Shown in pieces: positions 32,901-44,599 of a DNA stretch of 64,000 nt (its first letter is position 1; each line of letters begins with the position of its first letter). A program made the translations under genes and the position numbers. The notes under the pieces are model-generated. The model ran no database searches and was not told the origin of the DNA. It worked only from the letters and a program-made list of their open reading frames with translations. Origin of the DNA: Rhexocercosporidium sp. MPI-PUGE-AT-0058 (taxonomy: Eukaryota; Ascomycota; Leotiomycetes; Helotiales); the NCBI GenBank assembly GCA_020746875.1, contig JAGTJL010000017.1:434001-498000 (forward strand), read 5' to 3'.

Positions 32901-33930
32901 ACTGCGTTGCAAATTTCGCTATTTATATCTCAGAATTTATAAAAAAATCTTTTTGAGAATTTTTATTTCCTGCGAGACCTCAGAGCAACTATTAATATAT
33001 TAATAGTATAACGTAAAGGCCTTAGTAAACTAATATTAGCTATAAGAACAAAAGACTTAACTATTATATAAAGATTATTAAATTCTAATGCCGATATTAA
33101 TAGCTTTCTTACGGAAAAAAACGGCAGAATTATATTATAAGCGGCTACTTTATTATATTTACTAAACATCGACCTGGTTCAATTATTACTTTAAAGAGAT
33201 ATAAATATTAATATATCCCCTGTACCTTACGGTAAAATTATAACTCTTGCGGCAGCTACAAAGCAAGGTAGCTATTATATAGCGCTTATTTTATTAAAGG
33301 CTAGCGTAAATATTAACGCAAAATATATTCTTTATAAATTAAAGATAACGGCTCTTTAATTAATAATATTAATAGCTCGTCTAAATATAGTATATTTACT
33401 TCTTAAAGCAGAAGTAAATCTCTATCTTCTTAAAGATATACGGTATATTAGAGCTGCAAATAAAGCACGCGGAATAAAATATATCGCTATTGCTACGATG
33501 CTCGAAAACTGAAAAGCTAAAGATGCATTAATTAATGCTATTATTATTATATAAAACCTTTCAACTGGCCTCGAGATAACCTCAAACCGGAACAAAGATC
33601 GAGATATTGTTAAACTAAATTTAATAATCGGGAATCTCTTAAATATTAATACTAACACGAATTACGTTTTAAGTTCTAGACTTAGCTTTAATAATATAAT
33701 ATCAGCTACTACGCAGCTCGAGACTCTTAATAGTCCGTTAGATTCTGCCTTATAGACTCGAACGACACCGTATTCGTTAATTTCACTTAAGCACGACGAA
33801 ACGCACGTTAATACTAAATACCCATTCGAAGCCCAGCTATTAAATATACTCCCGCCTTTAAACTATATTAGATTCTCTACTTGAAAACGACAAGTGATAA
33901 GGCATAAGAAGGAGCTTTATTTAAATAATA
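29990..33930 (+). pseudogene. Clr5-domain ankyrin-repeat protein relic
   Basis: Near 30,030-30,140 the plus strand reads YYKVL.KLYLKEKKIIKEIK and then HIKTNYKFDRK, the Clr5 domain pattern (W..Y...I..LY....T...V...M...YGF), followed by SAVYYNKILILLLKVIKNVS. After a poorly readable linker, ankyrin repeats run in one frame from about 31,630 to 33,530. Examples are RTV.VAQLLLKASADIN, TALRDIEVVQYLIKAKAGVN, TPLQKAVIIHELEVMQILV, NNLITVQFLYRRGANIN and ITLAAATKQGSYYIALILL. At least eight repeats are countable. The C-terminal tail reaches about 33,930. The segment 31,700-32,160 is the least mutated. Clr5 plus ankyrin is a recurrent ascomycete architecture of unknown function, thought to mediate protein contacts. 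Nearly all stops sit at expected Gln/Trp/Arg codons, so RIP alone explains the inactivation. Confidence 0.75.
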
Positions 33931-33939
33931 TAGCCATCG

Positions 33940-36330
33940 TTACAAAATAAGTTAAGAAAGTTAAATATTTTAAATAAGAGATCTTTACTATTTATAAAGT
34001 ATTTAATTTATTTCTTATATTTATAAAATATAAAATATACGTATGAGTTTGAGCAAGTCTTATTTAAGACCACGTATTATGTTTTAAATACGGAAATTTA
34101 ATAATTAAGTAATTTAATAATATAAGAGTCTTTATTATTTAAGTATATATACGCTTCGTGAATCGTGCCTATAGCATTATATAATAACTTCTTCTTACTT
34201 ACGAAGGATATTTTCAAAAGAAAAAAAAAAAGTAGGTTTTAAGTTGCGCTACATCTGCTTCGACTCGCTTAGCGACCTCCTTTTAAATAAATAATCCAGG
34301 AAAGCAAAAGTAAATTCCTAGAAATCAAAAGTTATAAATTTCTTTTTATATTTTAATAATTAGCTTTATTTAAGGTTTGGCCGCGAATCAGAAGTAATAA
34401 CTAACGACTGGAGAGCTTCGATGATCACGTAATACACTTCATTATAAGCCTCCGATAAAGATGCTTAATTATCGCTTATTATATAATAATATATTTTCTT
34501 ATAATTATATATAAATTTAAGTATAATAAACCCGGAGCTTAAATTACCTCGTAAACTTAATCGAAGGATTACATAATATTTAAAAACGTCATCTTACCTT
34601 TTATATTAATACCAAAAAGCAACTTTATATCCGCCTCAAGCGCCGTAAACCTCACCGGCCTATTATATATTATAAAATCCGTAAAATCGTTATTATTTAT
34701 TATATTAAAAAAGCAAATTAAAATTAACAGGAAGATCGATTCGAGTGGTTATATTTAGCTTAAGTATGAGATTTTAGTGAATAAGAAGGTAGATTCTAAT
34801 AAGAAGATTACGTTAAGAAACAAAGTAAAAGTTAATAAAAAAGTAAATAAGAATAATATTATTAAGTGAGTGTTTTCTTTCCTTTTCGCTTAAAAGCTGT
34901 CTTATTATTTTGATTTAAAGTTGCGATTACTAGAGATTAATATTAACAAAACCTAAATTAACTAATAGCATTTATATTACCGAGAAAGTCGACGCTAGTA
35001 ATACTTTCTTCTTTATAAGCGGCGAGCGCGGGATTTTCATCGGCGGTAAACTCGTTAATAATAGTACAATCGACATTATCGGCCGCGTCGAAATCCTCGG
35101 TCTTATTAAAGCCAGTAGAGTTATTTAAATAAGAAGTAATAACGAGAAGAGGAAGGAGAAATAAAGGGCTATAATAATAAAATTAAGAACAAAAATTAAG
35201 GCGAGTGAAAGTATAAGTTCGGAAGGGTAAGTAAAGAGTAAGTAAATAAATCCTATACTCTTATAAAAGACGATTTATAATAAGGTTAAAGCGGAAAGGA
35301 ATAAATATTAATAAAATATATAATAATAATTTATATATCTCGAAGACGCCGAAATTAAATAAGAATTTATATATTAACGGGGATTTGGAAATTAAAAGAG
35401 ATCTAATAATATAAAAGAGAAATGTATTTACTATTAAAAAGAAGAGGACGATTTATAAGAATATAAAAGAGGTTTAAATTAAATAAATCAGGTTCGAAAA
35501 GAAAGATATAATACGATAAAGAATATAAAAAAAGTAATAATAAAAGAAAAAGAAAATAAAATATTAATACCCGATTGAATAAATAACTATCTTTCAAATT
35601 TGAAGTTCTCAAGTAATCGGTTTTTAAATTATCGGTAAAAGGGAAAGGGGCTAATTATATTCTATCTTAATTAATATTTTATTTACGTTAATAGATTCCT
35701 ATTTTCAGGAAAGCGCGATTAAAACTATATATTATACCTACGCTAATAACGCTATTAAAAAGAATACCTTAATTAAGAAAATTAAACGTTTAAAATTAAT
35801 AAATTTAAAAAACTATTTAAATAAATAACTTAGCTTCTTTCAAATTTGTCCTTACGAGACTATGCCAGTTAGGACTACTAATAGCCCCAGAGTTAAGCTT
35901 TAGGGAATATAATCGTTCTTGCCTTAAAATAAAATAGAAAATTAATTAAATATATAGCTAGGTCGTACTTATCTTAAATCTAATATTAAAGTAAATAACC
36001 GGGAATAAATTATATCTTTTAATTATTTATTTAAATACACGTCTACGTATTTAAGTAATTAAATTATAAAGATAATTCTTACTTTTTATAAAATCAACCT
36101 TTAAGTAAAGCATAAGAAAAGAGATAATTAAGAAATCTTTTACGCGGGATAACAATAATCGCATACCTCTTTAACGTAAGTCTGGCATTATTTTGTTATT
36201 AAGCCAATATTATACTTTAGCCTTATGTAATCTACTCCTAAGCTAAGGCTATTAAATGCCGACTAGCGCAATAATATATAAAAACTAGAGTTTCTTTTTT
36301 AAATAAATTAAAGTTATTTACTTAAATAAC
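33940..36330. other. AT-rich decayed sequence, no gene assigned
   Basis: Includes a Lys/Glu/Arg-rich low-complexity stretch (about 35,130-35,560). The short motif CTTTCAAATTTG recurs at about 35,590 and 35,838, each preceded by a similar AAATAACT context. No domain could be read on either strand. Confidence 0.25.
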
Positions 36331-36348
36331 TTCGTATAATTCATTCTC

Positions 36349-36800
36349 GCATCGCTATTATTATGTCTTCCACTACGACTTCCACAAAAAGCTAAGCTGC
36401 TATTACTCGCAAAAATAAACTATTCTCAAGCCTCACCGTATATTCAGGATTTTATTTTCGCTATTAAGCTTAAAGACGCATAAGGTCTATATGTCCCTCG
36501 CACTAGCCCCGCGAAGCGCAAATCTCCGTCTACTGCATTACAATACTCTCAGTCTTATATAACCTTTTTAAATGATTTCCTAAATACTATACTACTCGCA
36601 CAATCCAAGCCAGAATTCGAAAGTCTCCCTTCTCGTATTATTCCGGCTCGAGTCAAATTGCTATCTATTATAATATAACCTTCTCTATTCTTATAATTTA
36701 ACGTCCATAATCCAGAGCTAAATATATAATTAAAAGAATAATTCGGTATTCTTCTTATCGCCGATATTTCAGCGAAACGCAAAACAACCTTTGATTAATA
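36349..36800 (+). pseudogene. Unassigned coding relic, about 150 codons, lightly mutated
   Basis: One plus-strand frame is interrupted only by TAA codons. It reads ASPYIQDFIFAIKLKDA, SPAKRKSPSTALQYSQSYIT, LNDFLNTILLAQSKPEFESL and IIPARVKLL, ending ISAKRKTTFD. Several CAA/CAG codons survive, so mutation here is weaker than around it. The minus-strand open frame over the same bases (36555-36782) is judged an antisense shadow. No family is recognised; the basic SPAKRKSPST stretch could be a nuclear signal. Confidence 0.38.
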
Positions 36801-36979
36801 TATAAAACGGAAATAAGAGATTCTCGCTCTTTAATTATTTAATAAATATATAAAAGTCTTTGTTATATAAATTATATAATCTAGGATTAAAAAGAGAAAA
36901 TAAAAAGTGTAATTATTGTAATTAATAATTCAAAGATTATATATTTTCTAATACTAAGCAAAGAATCAGTAACGACTAC

Positions 36980-38300
36980 AAGTTAAGTTTCTAATCATAT
37001 AATTTCAATCTCGTGCGGCGTATAATAAAAGAGTTTGGCTAATAAGTCTTTATAGTAATGTCGATGGTGCTAAGTCGACGGAGACGAGAATCTCGATCTT
37101 AAGCAATAGAGAGTCGATATTAATAGGAGGAGTCCGCAGAGGAGTTGGAGTCCGTAACTTTACGTCAAGCTTTAAAAGTATTACTTATAGGTCAAAAAGC
37201 ATAAGGCCAGCTCCACGGAACCCAGCTTAATAGTTTTAAGTTGTTATTAATTTCTTATATGCTGCCGTAAAGGCCAAAAAGAACTCAACTTTTATAATAT
37301 AATTAATATAAGCCTTAATAAAAGTCTCGATCTGCCGGCTATACGCCCGCTTTAAGATATTAAAATACTCGACGTTAAGAAGCTAAGTGAAATAAAAAGA
37401 GTAAGGAAGTAATCCGAAAGTTATAATATTATATGCCTTATAGTACTCTTGAAATTCGGCCGATTCGTGACTCTTATGCTTATTAAGGACTAGTATTCGG
37501 TAAGGATCCTTTACTCGAGTAATAATATGCTTATCGAAGTGTTTTATTTAATTTAGACTTATATTATTATTTGTTTATTTATTCTTTGTCGGCTTAATAA
37601 TCTAGTTCCGTGAGAGGCTGCTTTCCGTAATTAGTTCGTGAGGTAATTCTTCTCTTAAATAATTAAAAACAGGGGCAAATTATAGCTTTCGCTATTAATA
37701 TAAATAATCGCTATAACTTATTCCCGATTCCTTAGCTGAACTGCCTTGCTTTTGTTACGTCGATTTGCCCGAGTAACGACTATTATAATGTAAATAATAT
37801 TTATTATAAAGCCTGTCTCGTCGAAGTTATAGAAGTCAAAGTCCGTAATCCCGTATTTCGCTTTTATATTCTTAATTAGCCAGAACCACGCGCTTAACGC
37901 GTTAGAATCTTCGCACAAAGTCCTTTAAAAGTCATAAATATAAGTAAAACGCGTCTTTAAGTCTGGTTAGCGTTATATAAATCGATACGCTTAGAGCTTG
38001 CCGACGCATCCTCCCCCCTTCGATTTTAAGATATAATTCGCTATATCTTTTATATTAAAGAGCCGGGGTATAAATCTTCTTAAATTTAAATTAAGTATAT
38101 ATTAAATAATTACTTACTCTTTTAATTTAAAGAGTTTATAATAATTAGGCTGTATTTCGCTGCGAGGGATTCGACCGGCTATTCTCTTACGAAGTGTTAT
38201 TTCGGATATTTTATAAATCTTTATTATAAACCGCTAAGTTTTTTAAATATCCGAATAGTCTTAATAGCTAGAATGATTCGAGCTTCAGTTATATAGATTT
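36980..38300 (-). pseudogene. Fot1/pogo-type transposase relic (DDE_1 family)
   Basis: Reading the minus strand from about 38,300 gives EARIILAIKTIR, a HTH start (LAA-YSL then VGKL/FI-.QPDLKTRF blocks near 38,160-37,950), then CEDSNALSAWFWLIKNI and YGITDFDFYNFDETGF at 37,915-37,790. The NFDETGF block contains the first catalytic Asp of the pogo family. TRANRRNKSKAVQLRNRE follows, and then a decayed C-terminal part to about 36,980 in which SHGTRLLSRQRI can be read. The usual family length is about 540 residues, and the relic spans roughly 440. A 66-codon stretch (37718-37918) remains open. No terminal inverted repeats were found, so the ends of the transposon are not defined. Confidence 0.78.
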
Positions 38301-38309
38301 TTATTTGTA

Positions 38310-39200
38310 ATTATTAAGCTATCGCGTCGTAAGGTATAAAGTAGAATGCTAAGGAAAAGTGCGCCGCTCGGTAATAAATCACGTTACTTTCTGCTAGATT
38401 GCCCCTTAGCCTTACTGCGGGATAATGGATTCAAATAATTCGTCCTTTAAATTTATAATTATTATTTCTTATAATATTCTTGCTATTAAAATAATCTTAT
38501 TTTATAATTTTATTCATTCTTATATTAACGAAGTATTAAATAATTTCAATTACTAAAATAGTTGGTAAGAGTGTTAAGTAAGCGTTTAACTTAAAAATAA
38601 TTAACTTATTTTTTCAGCTGAGATCTGGTGCTATTGACAAGTAATAGCTTTTATTAAAAAACTAATATTATAATAATCTAATAGTATTTCTTTTTACTTT
38701 AATATATTCTTTAGTTCTCGTTTAATTTATATCAAATATTAATTAAATATCACGAAACTCCTCGAATTAAAGTATCGCCTTATCCGTCTTAATTTATATA
38801 ATACTCCGCCCATCTCGATTCAAATTATTTTTATTTGCCGCTCGTAACGGCTTCCGCGGAGAAAGTTAAAAATATCGAACGTATTAATTTAGCTTTTCGT
38901 AATTATCTAAGTAAATAAGAGTATTAATAACTATTATTCTTAGCTAGTTAAGATTCGCCTTATAACTTCGTAAATAAAGGACTTAAAAGGCTATTATTAT
39001 ATTATTAGTAATTAAGCTAGTAGTTTATATTTAATATTATTTGTTTAATATTATAAAGATCTTCTTTTTTACGCCAGGTATTAGGAAATTAATAAAAGCT
39101 CTTTTAAAAAGGACTTCGGAATATAATATTAAAGCTCCGCTCTTAAAGCTGAATATATAAAAAACACTTACGAGGTCTCGGGCAAATCCTTCGGATACTA
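38310..39200. other. AT-rich spacer before the HET relic
   Basis: No coding relic was identified with confidence. Some plus-strand sequence from about 38,830 may belong to the N-terminus of the HET-domain gene. Confidence 0.25.
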
Positions 39201-39209
39201 ATGTAAAAT

Positions 39210-41330
39210 ATACTTTTTTCGACGAACTGAAACCTTTTATTTATACGCCGTTAAAGTACGAGAGCTCGTTAAGGCTACTGCTTTTAAAGAGCGAGAAACC
39301 ACGCGATATGCTCGAGTGCGAGCTTATAAAGCTCTTAATTAATACTTACGCTTATTACGACGCCTTATCTTATAATTAAGGCTCTTTAACTCCCCGAAGA
39401 TATATTTTATATAACGGGAAACGGCTAAGTATCTTATTAAATTATAAGGCGGCATTACGTCGTCTTCGATATTCTTATTTTAAGAGAATACTATAAGTAG
39501 ATACTATTTGTATCGATTAATCTAATAAGAATTTGGCGGAAAAGAATTAGTAATTAAAGCTTATAAGTTATATTTATAATAAGGCGACGAATATTATTAT
39601 TTAGCTTAGAGATTAGAATAAGGAGAGTAATATAATATTTACGTATTTAAAGTTCTTAGGGATAATAATATATTTTCCGAAGTTCTTAAATAAGTAATTA
39701 AATAATTATATTTAAGTGAAAATAATTAATAAGTAAATTCTAAGGAGATAATACTAAAAATAACTTAAATTATATAAAGTAATTAATTATATAATAAAGA
39801 ACGTAAGTATTAGAACTTAGTTCTAGATCTTATTATTAGATTATAATTCATACAAGTCTAGGTATATTTAATTTTCTAATATCCTCCGGCGGAAAACTCA
39901 GCGCCGAGAGCTATAGAATTGCTAATAATAGTAGATTATTTTCTTAATCTTATTAAGTAATATCTCGTAGCTTCCGGCAGTTTTATATTTCTTTTAATAA
40001 TATAGAATATATTTATTAATTTATTTTTAAATATTATAAGAAGCGGCTTTAGTTCTTTTCTTGCTAAAGAATTTTATATAAAGAGATAAATATAAGTTAT
40101 AATTGGATATTATTCTAATTATATAATCTTACGATATAAGGTAATTTCAATAGCGGATATCTTCTTAACGTTATTTTTCTTACTTTCTTATTAAAATTCC
40201 GTATATTAATATAAGCGAACGAGATAACGTATTCTAGATTTAAAATAATAATAAATGTCTTTTCTTATAATATAAAAAATCTAAAAGATAAAGTGTATAT
40301 TTTATACGCAATTCTCTAAAAGTATCGTATTCTTATTCTAGAACCGGATTATACGAAGATTATTAGTCAAATATATTAGGAGGTAACGGCAGTAATTATA
40401 AAGAAAAAAAGTTCGCTTAATATACTTCTGCTTAAAAAGTATATTAATAACGAGTTAAACGATATTCCGTTTTAAGTCTCGGACTTAACGTCTTTATTTA
40501 TTCCTAAAATTATTTTAATTACTTGCTTTTCGGCGACAGGAATTAATAATATTTAATTCTTATTAAGCGTAAATAAGCGAATAATATCAATTTTAATTTA
40601 TATAATTAATACGATTCTCGAGTGCTTTATTATCTTAATTTAGCGTTTAAAAACCTTAACCGATTTATAAGTAAAAGACAGCCTCGAAATCAACTTATTA
40701 AAAGGCTTTTAGTAAATAATTCAGGTATTCTAAATATGGTTTTTTATGCCGTTTATAATAAATTATAAGTTACGATATATTAAGAATCCCGACGCTTAAG
40801 AAGTATATTAAAAAACCCTTCTCTTTAGCTTTAAAATCGGCTATAATAATCGCGATTGCTTTTAATTATAGCTTAATTTTATTATATATAATTATCTTAT
40901 GTTTAAGAGTATTAAAACCTTAGAATTTATCTTAGATTTATATAATAGCAATTTTAATAATTACTTTTATCTTCGGTAAACGAAAGTAATCTAGAACTCC
41001 GAATTAAGTTCTTTAATAATCTAAAATTAAAGTATATAACGGAGATAAACGAGTAAAAGATCTTAGCGGCCGCGAAAATAATTCTAAGTATTAAAGATAT
41101 ATATTATTAAATATAAATAATATCGAGGGATTATATGTTTTTTATTACGGATAATAAGTATATAAGAATAAAGACCTTAGCGATTCGAGATAGAGATGTA
41201 ATAGCGTTAATAAAAGGTTTAAGGATATTAATAATCTTGAAGAAGACTAAAGATAAAGAGTGTTAAGAGATTATTAACGCGGTATATATATATAAGCTAA
41301 TAAATAAGGAGGTTTAAGAAAAGTAAGAGA
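39210..41330 (+). pseudogene. HET (heterokaryon incompatibility) domain protein relic
   Basis: The plus strand reads FIYTPLKYESS, KSEKPRDMLECELIKLLINT, YYDALSYN.GSL (about 39,350-39,380), NGKRLSILLNYKAALRRLR and VDTICID at 39497-39517, then NLAEKN...LISYIYNKATNIII.L. These are the three conserved blocks of the HET domain in order (the DALSY-W, W-DAICI-Q and IY..A..V.VWLG type). Much later, SRDYMFFITDNKYIRIKTLA, RDRDVIALIKGL and NAVYIYKLINKEV (41,120-41,310) match the usual C-terminal end of full-length HET proteins (RRFF.T..G..GLGP, GD.V, YVHG.MDGE). The whole gene therefore appears present, about 700 codons, broken by stops at Trp and Gln positions. HET proteins trigger cell death on fusion of unlike strains; this copy is dead. 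Confidence 0.8.
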
Positions 41331-41683
41331 GGAAGATATTACTTGTTAATTTAATTTAAGAATATATCGAAGTTCTTAATAAGCTTTATAATCTTATTAG
41401 TATCTTAAAGAATATTAAATTATTATAAATAGATAATTATAACTGAATAGAATATAAGTTAAATTCTAAAGATAAATTTTAATTTAAAATATAAATAATA
41501 ATATAAATTAAAATTATAAGTAGCTTTATTTAATAATTACTTCTTAAACGTTAATAAAAGAGAGGTAAAAATAATTTCTTATTATAAAATCTTATTTAAA
41601 CGCTGGTAAGGAAAGCTAAGCGAGGTTATCAAATAGAGTTCACGGTAAGCAAAGCTTCGTAGAGATTTAAGGTAAATTATATT

Positions 41684-41878
41684 TAAAGAATTAATTTCTA
41701 GCTTTTAAAGAAGTCCAGAAGAGAAGCGTATATATAGAAGGAGTTATCTATAAAAGGAAATAAAACGCCGGCGTGATTAGATATATAAGTAAGATTAATT
41801 TTATTAATATCGTAAAGCCTCGGCCTCTTTATACGGGCCTGATTCCGTATAAATAAAATAAATAAGCATATATATAAT
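41684..41878 (-). repeat. 3' LTR of the Gypsy element
   Basis: Pairs with 49568-49766. The shared sequence starts TAAAGAATTAAT and ends in a TATATATAATA run. The two copies differ mainly by C/T and G/A changes. Confidence 0.72.
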
Positions 41879-41889
41879 AACTATTTCCT

Positions 41890-43900
41890 TTTTTAATAAT
41901 AGCGTCTGTAATATTAATACTTTAATTAATAATATATCGATACGCTTTCGCGTCGCTTAAGGCGAGGATTAGGCCGCGGTAAGTCAGATAGCCGTATTTC
42001 GGTTAATAAGTTTAATTAATTAAATTAATGCGGTTATTTAGATTACCGCGTAAAGCATATAGTGTTATATCGCGATTAGTTCGTCGGACGTCGTCCGATC
42101 ACTTTATAAGCCGTTCCGCATAATATATTAATATTATTAACTTAATAAATAAAAATAGTTTTATAAAATAACAGAAGATATTTACTTTAATTATAAGACC
42201 TTTACGCGTATATATAAGAGCTCTTATACTTATATTCGAATGCTATAACTATTATTATTATTAAAAAGTTATTTTTAATCGGCGAAGTAATAAGTAAGTT
42301 ACGCGCTAATAGCGTATTTACGTTTATTTATTAAGTAAATAAAATGCAAATAATATAAATATAATAATATGGTTACGTAATAATTACGACCTTATTACTT
42401 CGCTAAAACGTGTATATAAATAGCCTCCTCGTCGTGTTAATAATAACTTTTCTTTTTTAATTTATTTATATATAATACTTATGCTTATATGTATTATCTT
42501 CCCGTCTTTTTTCTTCTTTTTTTCTTTAATTAATTATTAATATTATTATTATTATATCTTTCGTTTAGCGTCTTAAAGCTATTGCATTTAATAACCTTAT
42601 AAACTAGCCTCGCAGAAGTTCTTGCGGCTAATACTTTAAAGCCATACTAATCGACCCTTTCTTTGCTATATTAATAAGGAAAGCAAGAAGAATTACGACC
42701 GCTGCTTTAAGTAAAAAGCCGTTTATATTATCGTACGTATTTATATTTATAAAGTTTATTATTAATATAATATTAAGCGCGTTAAAAGTAAACCGTATAT
42801 TAACTGTAAAATAAATAATTCTCTTATATTCTTTATAAAGATATTTATATTATAAAGAACTTTGCCGTCGATTTCGAGAACTAATTGCGTAAGAATGGCT
42901 AATATAATGCCGGCGTTGCCCTTAAGGATTATAACTTCACAATTCCTACGAGAGCTTAGAGCTTCGCTGCTTAGCTCGAGAAGCATTATATGACCGATTA
43001 TTTATCACGTGTATTCTTTAAGCTTAATAAAAAACATATTAATTAAATCTCTCCTTTTATTAATATTCCTCTCGTAAGTTATACCTTTTTCTTTCGAAAT
43101 ATTATTAATATATTAATAGAATAAAGGAGTTCGAGAAGTTCTATAAAAATATAATGCGCTTAATTAGTAATATATTTAAATTCAAGAACGCTTATATTAT
43201 TACTTCTGCCTTTAAGGCCGACTAAATTACGTATAATTTAATAAAAGAATTAATAATAGAGATTCGGTTGTGCCGCGAAGTTATAATAGCTATTATAAGT
43301 ATTCCGTGCCTGTTCTGCTATTAATATATATTAATATTATATTAAGGCAGTATTATATCGAACGAGATTATTAAAGTTATTTTAAGAAATATTTTATAAT
43401 TCTTTAGCGCCTAATAAATATTACGATATAAGTCTGGGTTTAGCGTTAAAGAATTTAGGATTTTTAAATAATTTAATTTATAAAATAAATACTTTATACT
43501 TTAAGTACTTATAATAAAATTACGTTACTACTTTATAATTAAAATAAAATCTCGTTGCTTTTTAAATTATAATTTAAATATATTTTATAAGCTTATTCTT
43601 TTTTAATATAATATTATATATTTTATATTTACGTTAATATTATTTTTAAAACCTTAATAAAATCCTTAAAATCTTTATAAGAAAATATAATAAAAGAGTA
43701 TTTTTATTTATAATTAGCGGTGCTTTCTCGGCTTCTTAATCTTTTATAATATTCTCGGCTTTTTCATAAGTTACGCGGAAGTTTTATACTTTTTTATATT
43801 TAATATTTAACTTTTTAATTTATAATTTTTATTATATATATTAAGAGTTTTCCTAATATTCTCGAGATTTAAATATATTAAGAGTTAAATATAATCTTCT
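41890..43900. other. Unassigned 2-kb segment inside the Gypsy element
   Basis: The plus strand near 43,120-43,320 reads helically (MRLISNIFKFKNAYIITSAF, then ITYNLIKELIIEIRLCREV), and a 74-codon minus frame at 42762-42986 is open. Neither matches a domain I recognise. This may be an extra ORF of the element or an inserted gene relic. Confidence 0.28.
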
Positions 43901-44599
43901 GGGAAATCTTTTTATTTAATTAAATATTTTTTAATTTTACTTTTTTTATTTTATTTATAATTAAAAATACTTTTAATCTCTTATTTTTAAAAGTCATTTT
44001 CTTCGCTTAGCTCCAGAAGCTTATCGAGTAAGTAATTATTTAATTACTTATTAACTTATATTATATATTCTTTTAATAAAAATATATAAAATATTAAATA
44101 AAGCTTTTTATATAAGCTTAATAGCTTTAAAATATATACCGCATTACTTACGCACTTAATAATCTAAAATAAATTAATATATTTTAACAATAGCTTTTTA
44201 ATTTTTAATTAAATACTCTTAGTATTAAGTATTACTTATTATTTTAATTAGAAATATTTATTTAAATATCGAATATTATAATAACCTTCCCGACTTTATT
44301 ACGCACGATTTCAAACTTTTATAAGTTTAACTCGTTTATTATTTAGTAATTTAGCTTTATCTTAAGTAATTAATACCTTTCTTTTTTAAATATTATCCTT
44401 AAGGTTTTATAATATTACCAGCTTATAATTATAATAGACTTAAAATAAAAATATTTAAAGCGTTTAATAAAAAGAATTATTATAAATAAACTTAACAAAA
44501 GCTAATTTTTTTATTTAGTTTTTTTATAATATTTTATAAAAAGCGTAAAAGTATATCTTTAGATTTTAATTTTATCTTTTTATTTATTCGTTTATTTAA

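Noticed and set aside
33422..33658. Minus-strand ORFs of 60-80 residues within the ankyrin relic (also 32963-33169)
   Set aside because: They lie antisense to the ankyrin frame and arise because RIP removes Gln/Trp codons on one strand while leaving the other open.
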